This document shows, one piece after another, positions 1 to 4,606 of a stretch of DNA of 6,442 nucleotides. Under the pieces are notes generated by a model. That model worked only from the letters and a program-made list of their open reading frames with translations, searched no databases and was not told the DNA's origin. Positions within the stretch are counted from its first letter, which is position 1. Each line of letters starts with the position of its first letter. The DNA is from Lachnospiraceae bacterium (GTDB lineage Bacteria; Bacillota_A; Clostridia; Lachnospirales; Lachnospiraceae). Position numbers and translations under genes: made by a program. The stretch is taken from contig JAFRYJ010000108.1 in the NCBI GenBank assembly GCA_017437705.1, positions 1 to 6,442 of the forward strand, written 5' to 3'.

Positions 1-261
1 GAAGAAAAAGAGGAAGAAAAGGATAGCAATGAAAATCAAATTAAAATACAAATGCCAAAAATAGTTATAAAATTAAATGAAGACAATAATGATGAATTAA
101 TTTGTAAAACATTGTATCAATTCTGCAGATCAATGACAATAATAAGTATCAAATACTGCACCGGAAAATGCTGCGGATCACTTTTTATTCTTGTCCGAAA
201 CTACGACAACGATGCTGATCAGCAGCAGTATCGCTCCGACGGCCGTTACCGCGATATATAA
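1..261 (+). CDS. Partial AT-rich open reading frame entering from the left edge; doubtful
   Basis: Reading frame 1 is open from the first base to a TAA at 259-261, with no start inside the window that must be used (the first ATG is at 52). The first ~150 bases are about 23% G+C and use AT-ending codons (AAA, AAT, ATA, TTA, GAA). They encode an acidic, Lys/Glu/Asn-rich stretch beginning EEKEEEKDSNENQ. A frame this long without a stop is unlikely by chance at such base composition, so the left part may be genuinely coding. From about 178 onward, however, the frame runs antisense through the C-terminal membrane helix of the minus-strand gene at 178-678 and its composition becomes that of the rest of the window; that part is almost certainly not native protein. 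I recognise no family. The simplest reading is a gene fragment joined to unrelated DNA at about 125-175, by assembly or cloning chimerism or by recombination. Confidence 0.3.
   Translation, partial: EEKEEEKDSNENQIKIQMPKIVIKLNEDNNDELICKTLYQFCRSMTIISIKYCTGKCCGSLFILVRNYDNDADQQQYRSDGRYRDI
145..157 (-). terminator. Weak AU-rich hairpin after the DUF3592-like gene
   Basis: On the minus strand AGTAT-TTG-ATACT forms a five-pair stem with a three-base loop, 20 bases past the stop codon of the membrane-protein gene and followed by TATTATTG. Position and the T-rich tail fit a terminator, but the stem is short and AU-rich. It also lies in the compositionally odd left edge, so it may not belong to this operon at all. 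Confidence 0.2.
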
Positions 262-678
262 GATCTTCCACATCTTATATGTTGTATCCGACACGACTTC
301 GGGGATCCTGTACTCTCCCTCTGATGTACGGTACACTTCTATCTTTTTAACATCCCCCGGCGAAACTTCCGTACTAAACTCCTTTGTGCCGGTGTACTCC
401 CTGCCGTCTACGGTATAGCTCACATCGGCTTTCCAGTAATATACCTCATATCCGTAATCGTCCTTGCGGGTGTGGACCTCCCTGCTTACAACGGTCGCAT
501 CGACCGTGCGGATATCTGTCGATTCCTTATAATCATAATACTTTGCTCTGTTCGAGCGCAGACCGATGATGCCGAGGATCAGAAAGAGTACCCCGAATGC
601 AGCCGTCAGTATCGCATCCCGTATAAGCTTCTTTCTTTTTTCTTTCTTCCGTTCCGCCTTTTCCGATCTTCTGCTCAT
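178..678 (-). CDS. DUF3592-like membrane protein with two transmembrane helices
   Basis: The protein has 166 residues. A very basic N-terminus (residues 3-20, many Lys/Arg) precedes a hydrophobic helix at about 22-40. A polar domain of about 95 residues follows, then a second hydrophobic helix at about 137-160 and a basic tail (DKNKK). By the positive-inside rule both ends face the cytoplasm and the central domain lies outside. That domain has the DUF3592 pattern: an Asp-Ala-Thr-Val-Val strand, a segment with YxADVSYTVDGREYTG, and a late SPGDVKKIEVYR turn. The family has no established biochemical function. The ATG at 678 is chosen because AAGGCGG lies seven bases upstream (686-692); the longer frame would need a GTG at 741 without a good ribosome site. 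The gene follows dapB by 94 bases on the same strand with no clear terminator between, so it may be the last gene of the lysine operon. DUF3592 membership is by pattern only. Confidence 0.8.
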   Translation of the reverse strand: MSRRSEKAERKKEKRKKLIRDAILTAAFGVLFLILGIIGLRSNRAKYYDYKESTDIRTVDATVVSREVHTRKDDYGYEVYYWKADVSYTVDGREYTGTKEFSTEVSPGDVKKIEVYRTSEGEYRIPEVVSDTTYKMWKILYIAVTAVGAILLLISIVVVVSDKNKK

Positions 679-685
679 AGTAACA

Positions 686-692
686 CCGCCTT
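686..692 (-). promoter_or_regulatory. Ribosome binding site deciding the start of the DUF3592-like gene
   Basis: AAGGCGG on the minus strand sits seven bases before the ATG at 678. It favours this start over the in-frame GTG at 741, which would add 21 residues with no family resemblance. Confidence 0.6.
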
Positions 693-772
693 GAAAAACA
701 ACCTTCAGCAACATGAAACGGGACCGGGCGCTGCCGCGCACCGCATGTGTACCGTCTGTTCATATTATTGTC

Positions 773-1477
773 TTATTTGATCAGGTCCTCCATGCCGTAC
801 ATGCCGGGCTCTTTGCCAACCAGGAATTCAGCGGCTTTCAGCGCGCCGTTTACGAAGATCTGGCGGCTGATGGCCTTGTGCTTGAAGATGACCTCCTCGT
901 CCTTTCCCAGGAACAGCACCTGATGTTCTCCGGCAACGGTACCGCCTCTGATGGCGTGAACACCGATCTCCTTGCGGCGCTTGCCGGTCATACCCTCGCG
1001 TCCGTAGGTCTTCTCAAACTCATTGCCGGGATCGATGGCCTCCACCAGTGTCTTTGCCGTGCCCGAAGGCGCATCGGCCTTCTGGTTGTGATGGATCTCG
1101 ATCACCTCAATGTCGAAGGTATCCCGGAGCGCAGGCGCAACCGTCTCAACAGCTTTCTTCAGAACAGCCACTCCCAGCGAGAAGTTTGACGCGAAGAATA
1201 CGGGAACATCCTCAGCCGCTGCCGCAAGCATGGCCTTATGCTCATCCGTCAGGCCCGTGGTGCCGTAAACTATGGCTGCGCCCTTATCTTTAGCGTACTC
1301 AGAAACCCACTGAAGATTGTCCCTGTGGGAGAAATCCATTATCACATCACAGGGCTCAGAAAGCACCTCGTCCTTATTTTCAATATCATAAAGGCCCACG
1401 ATCTCGTGTCCCTGCTCCTCGGCAGTCGACTTGATCAGTTTGCCCATCTTGCCTCTTCCGATAACTACTATCCGCAT
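773..1477 (-). CDS. dapB: 4-hydroxy-tetrahydrodipicolinate reductase
   Basis: This cytoplasmic enzyme reduces 4-hydroxy-tetrahydrodipicolinate with NAD(P)H to tetrahydrodipicolinate, the second step of the diaminopimelate/lysine branch. The 234-residue protein shows the N-terminal Rossmann nucleotide loop GRGKMG (7-12), an acidic residue at the end of the second strand (Asp31), and the conserved DFSH (48-51) and YGTTGL (71-76) segments. The catalytic signature EIHHNQKADAPSGTA spans 127-141, with His129/His130 and Lys133 matching the family's catalytic His and Lys. The substrate-binding stretch RGGTVAGEH is at 177-185. It is shorter than the Escherichia coli enzyme (273 residues) but in the range of short forms from other lineages, and no core motif is missing. 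The ATG at 1477 lies inside the last codons of dapA, giving a 10-base overlap with an AAAGGTGGG ribosome site at 1481-1489. Translational coupling to dapA is therefore likely. Confidence 0.96.
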   Translation of the reverse strand: MRIVVIGRGKMGKLIKSTAEEQGHEIVGLYDIENKDEVLSEPCDVIMDFSHRDNLQWVSEYAKDKGAAIVYGTTGLTDEHKAMLAAAAEDVPVFFASNFSLGVAVLKKAVETVAPALRDTFDIEVIEIHHNQKADAPSGTAKTLVEAIDPGNEFEKTYGREGMTGKRRKEIGVHAIRGGTVAGEHQVLFLGKDEEVIFKHKAISRQIFVNGALKAAEFLVGKEPGMYGMEDLIK

Positions 1478-2352
1478 AAGCCCACCTTTCTCATTGAAGC
1501 CATCAGTTTCTCCCTGTTTGCGGGATCCATCTCGCAGAGCGGCATCCTGTAATATCCGGCGTTAAGGCCCATGATGTTCATCGCCTCCTTAACGGGGATA
1601 GGATTTACCTCGATGAACAGCGCGTGGATCAGGTCAAGATACTTGAGCTGCAGCTCTCTTGATTTCTTGTAATCGCCCTCGAGATAGCTCATGGCGATAT
1701 CGTGGGTCTCCCTCGGCAGGATGTTTGCCAGAACGGAGATAACGCCGCTGCCGCCCAGTGACATGATGGGCGTGATCATATCATCATTGCCGGAATACAT
1801 CGCGAAGTCGTCGCTGATATACCTTGCCACATTTGAAGCATACTGAATACTTCCGCTGGCTTCCTTGATGCCGCAGATGTTGGGATGCTTCGCAAGCTCA
1901 GCCACCACGTCCTCGGTGATAGAGCAGCCGGTACGTCCGGGCACGTTGTAAACGATGATGGGGCACTTCGTCACGTCGGCGCAGTCGGTGAAGTGATGGA
2001 GCATGCCCTTCTTGTTTGCCTTGTTGTAATAGGGCGAGATCATCAGAAGCGCATCCGCGCCCATATTGGCGAATCTCTTGCCCTTCATCATAGCCGTCTC
2101 TGTGCAGTTTGAACCTGCGCCTACGATAACGGGCACACGTCCTGCCACGTAGTCGATGGCAAGCTCTGCTACGGCATCATCCTCTTCGTGGGTCATTGTG
2201 GAGCTCTCGCCTGTAGTTCCCAGCACCAGGATGCCGTCGGTGCCGTTCTCGATATGGAAATCCAGCAGGTTCCTGAGGCTGTCAAAATCAACAGCTCCGC
2301 TCTCCTTAAAAGGTGTTACCAGTGCAACGATACTTCCCTTGATCTTAGTCAT
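1468..2352 (-). CDS. dapA: 4-hydroxy-tetrahydrodipicolinate synthase
   Basis: DapA condenses pyruvate with L-aspartate 4-semialdehyde to 4-hydroxy-tetrahydrodipicolinate, the committed step towards diaminopimelate and lysine. The 294-residue protein is a full-length (beta/alpha)8 barrel of the class I aldolase / N-acetylneuraminate lyase superfamily. Visible signatures are GTTGESSTMTHEE (45-57, with Thr46/Thr47), Tyr109 in SPYYNK, YNVPGRTG (135-142, with Tyr135 and Arg140), and the Schiff-base lysine Lys163 in GIKEASG. These correspond to Tyr107, Tyr133, Arg138 and Lys161 of the E. coli enzyme, so the synthase assignment is preferred over related lyases; the neighbouring dapB and lysA support it. 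The ATG at 2352 has AAAGGGG seven bases upstream (2360-2366), abutting the lysA stop codon, and lies 14 bases after lysA. The 3' end overlaps dapB by 10 bases. Control is inherited from the lysine riboswitch ahead of lysA. Whether lysine also inhibits the enzyme allosterically cannot be read here. Confidence 0.97.
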   Translation of the reverse strand: MTKIKGSIVALVTPFKESGAVDFDSLRNLLDFHIENGTDGILVLGTTGESSTMTHEEDDAVAELAIDYVAGRVPVIVGAGSNCTETAMMKGKRFANMGADALLMISPYYNKANKKGMLHHFTDCADVTKCPIIVYNVPGRTGCSITEDVVAELAKHPNICGIKEASGSIQYASNVARYISDDFAMYSGNDDMITPIMSLGGSGVISVLANILPRETHDIAMSYLEGDYKKSRELQLKYLDLIHALFIEVNPIPVKEAMNIMGLNAGYYRMPLCEMDPANREKLMASMRKVGLCG

Positions 2353-2366
2353 TTTATATCCCCTTT

Positions 2367-3632
2367 CTATTCTATCTCGCCTCTCAGCATGTCTTCGTAT
2401 GTTTCGCGCTTAACCGCGAGTCTCGAGGTTCCTTTATTCACAAATACCACCGCCGGTCTCCCGATCTGGTTGTATCTCATGCTCATTGCGTAGCCGTATG
2501 CTCCGGTGGTGTATGTCACCAGCAGATCGCCCTGCTCCGGGTGCTGCAGCATCGTCTTCTCGATGATGATGTCCCCGGACTCGCAGCACTTGCCTGCTAT
2601 GCAGTACTCCTCCGTTTTCGGCTCGCCCATCCTGTTGGCTATGTCCGCATCGTACTTCGCCCCATACAGCGCAGGCCTTATGTTGTCCGGCATTCCGCCG
2701 TCTATGAACGCGTATTTCTTATGGGGCGTTTCCTTGGTCCAGCCTACGGTGTAAAGCGTATAGCCTGCTTCGGCCACGATGCTCCGGCCGGGCTCTATCA
2801 GTACTTTACTGAAGGAGAGGCTATTCTCCTTTTTGCATCTCGAGCAGGTCTCCAGGATAGTGCTGCACACCTCCGGCACCGGTATGGGAGCATCATCGTC
2901 GGTGTAGCGTGCTCCGAAGCCGCCGCCCAGATCCAGCGCATTGCATCTGATGCCGTACTGCTGCTCCATATCCTTCATAAATGAGCACAGTTTTTCGATC
3001 TCCGCTACGAAAGCATTTTTATCGAAGATCTGGGAGCCAATGTGGGCGTGGATGCCTTCAAAGCTGATGTTCTCCGTTGAATCGAAGATCTTCACAAGCT
3101 CTGCGATCTCGTCCTTGCTCTCCGCCGATATGCCGAATTTGCTGTCTATGTTGGCCGTTACCACGTATTTGTGGGTATGGGCGTCGATCCCCGGGTTGAT
3201 GCGGAGCATCACCTTCAGCGTCTGCTCCCTGCCTTTCATGGCCTCCACCACGGCCTTTGCTTCCTGAATATTGTCCAGAATAAATGTGCCGACGCCGTTA
3301 TCCAAGGCAAAGGCTATCTCCTCCGGCGTTTTGTTGTTGCCGTGGAAGAAAAGCTTCGCCGGATCCATGCCGGCCTTCAGCGCCGTGTAGATCTCTCCGC
3401 CGGATACCACATCGAGACTTAAGCCCTCATCCTTTATGATCTTTATCATCTGAATGCAGGTGAAGGCTTTTGATGCATATAGGACATCCGTATCAAATTC
3501 CTCCGACACGAAGCTTTCCCGGAATTCACCGATGCGCCCGCGTATCATGGCCTCATCGAATATGTACAGGGGCGTTCCGTATCTCTCCTTCAGTTCCGAT
3601 ACCGGCACCCCTCCGATATTAAGCTCACCCAT
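2367..3632 (-). CDS. lysA: Diaminopimelate decarboxylase
   Basis: LysA removes CO2 from meso-diaminopimelate to give L-lysine, the last step of the pathway, using pyridoxal 5'-phosphate (PLP). The 421-residue protein is the usual length for this fold-type III enzyme. It has an N-terminal alanine-racemase-like barrel with the PLP lysine Lys55 in YASKAF, HAHIGSQI (195-202) and the glycine-rich phosphate loop LDLGGGFG (233-240). After IEPGRSIVAEAG comes the C-terminal sheet domain with the active-site CESGD (350-354, Cys350) and GAYGYAM (377-383). CESGD together with the pathway neighbours distinguishes it from related ornithine/arginine decarboxylases. The ATG at 3632 has a strong GGAGG eight bases upstream (3641-3645). 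It is the first gene of the operon, with dapA starting 14 bases after its stop. A lysine riboswitch and terminator lie in its leader, so transcription should fall when lysine is plentiful. Confidence 0.97.
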   Translation of the reverse strand: MGELNIGGVPVSELKERYGTPLYIFDEAMIRGRIGEFRESFVSEEFDTDVLYASKAFTCIQMIKIIKDEGLSLDVVSGGEIYTALKAGMDPAKLFFHGNNKTPEEIAFALDNGVGTFILDNIQEAKAVVEAMKGREQTLKVMLRINPGIDAHTHKYVVTANIDSKFGISAESKDEIAELVKIFDSTENISFEGIHAHIGSQIFDKNAFVAEIEKLCSFMKDMEQQYGIRCNALDLGGGFGARYTDDDAPIPVPEVCSTILETCSRCKKENSLSFSKVLIEPGRSIVAEAGYTLYTVGWTKETPHKKYAFIDGGMPDNIRPALYGAKYDADIANRMGEPKTEEYCIAGKCCESGDIIIEKTMLQHPEQGDLLVTYTTGAYGYAMSMRYNQIGRPAVVFVNKGTSRLAVKRETYEDMLRGEIE

Positions 3633-3640
3633 AGGCCTTA

Positions 3641-3645
3641 CCTCC
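3641..3645 (-). promoter_or_regulatory. Strong ribosome binding site of lysA
   Basis: A perfect GGAGG on the minus strand lies eight bases before the lysA ATG at 3632, and it fixes the start. It is 46 bases downstream of the terminator's U run, so it is not part of the terminator hairpin. This supports control by transcription termination rather than by sequestering the ribosome site. Confidence 0.8.
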
Positions 3646-3690
3646 GTTTTTTTAGTCGGTCCGCAGCTGCTTTGTATTCATCTAACGAAT

Positions 3691-3721
3691 AAAAAAAGCC
3701 AGAAGGAGATATCCTGCTGAC
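3691..3721 (-). terminator. Intrinsic terminator of the lysine riboswitch
   Basis: On the minus strand GUCAGCAGGA (3721-3712) pairs with UCCUUCUGGC (3707-3698) around a UAUC loop. The stem has nine pairs (one G-U) and one C-U mismatch, and is followed directly by seven U (3697-3691). It sits between the aptamer and the lysA ribosome site, where a riboswitch-controlled attenuator is expected. Its 5' half is also needed for the alternative antiterminator pairing with the end of the aptamer, so the two structures exclude each other. Confidence 0.88.
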
Positions 3722-3749
3722 AAATACAAATCAGAAAGATAGCACTCCT
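3704..3749 (-). promoter_or_regulatory. Predicted antiterminator competing with P1 and the terminator
   Basis: On the minus strand AGGAG and UAUC (within 3749-3738, the 3' strand of aptamer helix P1 and the bases before it) can pair with GAUA and CUCCU (within 3713-3704, the terminator loop and stem). This gives nine pairs around a small internal loop. Forming it breaks both P1 and the terminator. Without lysine this structure should form and lysA be transcribed; with lysine, P1 holds the strand and the terminator folds. The pairing was read by eye, without energy calculation. Confidence 0.65.
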
Positions 3750-3894
3750 GCAACCTGCAGACAGTCCGTCAGATATTCTCTGCCGGCCCACCATGACTCC
3801 GCGCCCGCAGCCACAGTTCGGCGGGATTGCCTGGAATACGGATCTGACGCCTGCCGGCTCTCCGCATTTTAATCGTTCCCGCGCCTCTATCTTT
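3735..3894 (-). promoter_or_regulatory. Lysine riboswitch aptamer (L box)
   Basis: About 160 bases of minus-strand leader match the lysine riboswitch in conserved sequence and in all five helices. P1 pairs AAAGAUAG (3894-3887) with CUAUCUUU (3742-3735). The hallmark AGAGGCGCG follows P1. P2 closes with GCGGGA and UCCCGC, followed by the conserved GCCGAA. P3 pairs CUGUGGCU with AGUCAUGG. P4 is CCGGCAGAGAAUAUCUGACGG-like, with CCG/CGG and CAGA/UCUG pairs. The conserved CUGUC then leads to P5 (CUGCA/UGCAG) and GAGUGCUAUC, closely matching the GAGGGCUAUC end of the Bacillus subtilis lysC leader as I recall it. Known members bind L-lysine directly. Here the aptamer lies just upstream of a competing antiterminator/terminator pair, so lysine should stop transcription before lysA, dapA and dapB. 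Confidence 0.95.
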
Positions 3895-3898
3895 TTCT

Positions 3899-3904
3899 AT
3901 TATA
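3899..3904 (-). promoter_or_regulatory. Predicted -10 box of the lysine operon promoter
   Basis: A perfect TATAAT on the minus strand lies five bases before the first base of the riboswitch P1 helix. Transcription would begin near 3892, within or at the very edge of P1, leaving almost no 5' tail. No good -35 hexamer is visible at the normal spacing; the upstream stretch is AT-rich (TTTATT at 16 bases is the nearest candidate). Confidence 0.55.
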
Positions 3905-4010
3905 CACATTGTTATGCAAAAATAAAGAATAAATTGCAAATTAAATCAATTGATGCTGCATAAAAATGCTTTTTGGGCATAATCCTGAATTCTATGGGCG
4001 GACCAAAGCA
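3905..4010. other. AT-rich spacer between the NimA-like gene and the lysine promoter
   Basis: This 106-base gap follows the stop of the NimA-like gene and precedes the lysine operon -10 box. It is AT-rich and has no open frame of note. On the minus strand a weak hairpin, AUGC-CCAAAAA-GCAU followed by UUUUU (about 3980-3961), could act as a poor terminator for the upstream gene. With only four pairs it is not called as one. The AT-richness near 3905-3955 may help the lysine promoter. Confidence 0.4.
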
Positions 4011-4478
4011 TCATCTTCTCTTGCAGGTCCAATCCGTGACCTCGATAACTATAAGGGAGGTATGATCCATCACTTTGTCACTTAAAGGCACATCGCTGCG
4101 GCCCGTGTAATGCCTGATCATCTGCATAAGGCCGTCTGCCTTTTCTTCTCCTTCCGCAAAGCGCGCCCGTCCCATGCCCATGATGCTGCTGTAATGAAAG
4201 CTGAAGCTGCACCCGTCTTCCTTCTCGATGAGGCCGTGATCCGTATCCATCTCGAAGGTGACCGCTGGATCCTTTTTAAGCAGCTCGATCTTCCGGCCTT
4301 CCTTCGCTCCGTGCACATACAGCCTGAATCCCTTCTCGGGATCGCCGCTCCAGCCGAAATTCAGCGGAACGATATAGGCTTCGTTTCCGTCCGTAAGGCC
4401 CAGCCTCACACAGTCGCACCTGTCCATTATGTCCATCATCACAAGGGGATCCGTTATTTCTCTGTCTCTTCTTCTCAT
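4011..4478 (-). CDS. NimA-like / pyridoxamine 5'-phosphate oxidase-family flavoprotein
   Basis: The predicted protein has 155 residues and a flavin-binding split-barrel fold. It has the order typical of the NimA-like group: an N-terminal RDREITD (4-10), a region with CDCVRLGLTDG (21-31), the strand AYIVPLNFGW (34-43), then YVHGAKEGRKIELL (54-67) with the conserved His56, and a short hydrophobic strand LIVIEVTDW near the C-terminus. Members bind FMN or related cofactors; NimA proteins have been linked to nitroimidazole reduction, but most chromosomal homologues have no proven substrate, so no specific activity is claimed. The ATG at 4478 is preferred because GGAGAAG (4483-4489) lies seven bases upstream on the minus strand; the frame could extend seven codons to a TTG at 4499, which lacks a clear ribosome site. 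It is transcribed divergently from the glutamate-cysteine ligase gene and 378 bases upstream of lysA, which has its own promoter. Confidence 0.87.
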   Translation of the reverse strand: MRRRDREITDPLVMMDIMDRCDCVRLGLTDGNEAYIVPLNFGWSGDPEKGFRLYVHGAKEGRKIELLKKDPAVTFEMDTDHGLIEKEDGCSFSFHYSSIMGMGRARFAEGEEKADGLMQMIRHYTGRSDVPLSDKVMDHTSLIVIEVTDWTCKRR

Positions 4479-4528
4479 GTCTCTTCTCCGCGGTTTCAAA
4501 TGATCTGCTTACGTCCGGCATCCATTTA

Positions 4529-4557
4529 AGTATAAATGTATATCACATCCGCATCAA
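4529..4557 (-). promoter_or_regulatory. Predicted promoter of the NimA-like gene
   Basis: On the minus strand TTGATG (4557-4552) and TATACT (4534-4529) are separated by exactly 17 bases, close to the housekeeping consensus. Transcription would start near 4522, about 44 bases before the ATG at 4478. The -35 box lies eight bases from the -35 box of the divergent promoter for the ligase gene. Confidence 0.6.
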
Positions 4558-4565
4558 TATGCCTA

Positions 4566-4594
4566 TTGACCTACCGATTCAGTATGCGTTAAAT
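4566..4594 (+). promoter_or_regulatory. Predicted promoter of the glutamate-cysteine ligase gene
   Basis: TTGACC (4566-4571) and TTAAAT (4589-4594) are separated by 17 bases. The -35 box matches consensus at five of six positions, the -10 box at four. Transcription would start near 4601, only about six bases before the first ATG (4607) and about 39 before the second (4640), which bears on the choice of start. Confidence 0.5.
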
Positions 4595-4606
4595 TGTCTA
4601 TAGGAT

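Noticed and set aside
726..742. GC-rich hairpin GCGC-TGCC-GCGC between dapB and the membrane-protein gene
   Set aside because: The stem has only four clean pairs and is not followed by a T run on the minus strand, so it is not a convincing terminator.
713..1189. Plus-strand frame of 158 codons antisense to dapB
   Set aside because: It lies opposite a gene with full DapB catalytic motifs; the translation matches no family I know and has no ribosome site of note. It is a shadow of the real gene.
2541..2984. Plus-strand frame of 147 codons antisense to lysA
   Set aside because: It is opposite the conserved C-terminal domain of LysA. Its length is explained by codon bias of the true gene, and it shows no recognisable motif.
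3961..3980. Possible terminator after the NimA-like gene
   Set aside because: AUGC/GCAU gives four pairs only, although U-rich sequence follows; too weak to call.
4479..4499. TTG start at 4499 for the NimA-like gene
   Set aside because: No ribosome site precedes it, while the ATG at 4478 has GGAG at seven bases; the added seven residues are only a basic run.
4276..4521. Overlapping minus-strand frame of 81 codons in another phase of the NimA-like gene
   Set aside because: It has no family resemblance and is in conflict with the better-supported frame.
4110..4529. Plus-strand frame of 139 codons antisense to the NimA-like gene
   Set aside because: The minus strand has clear split-barrel motifs and a good ribosome site; this frame also runs through the predicted promoter region.
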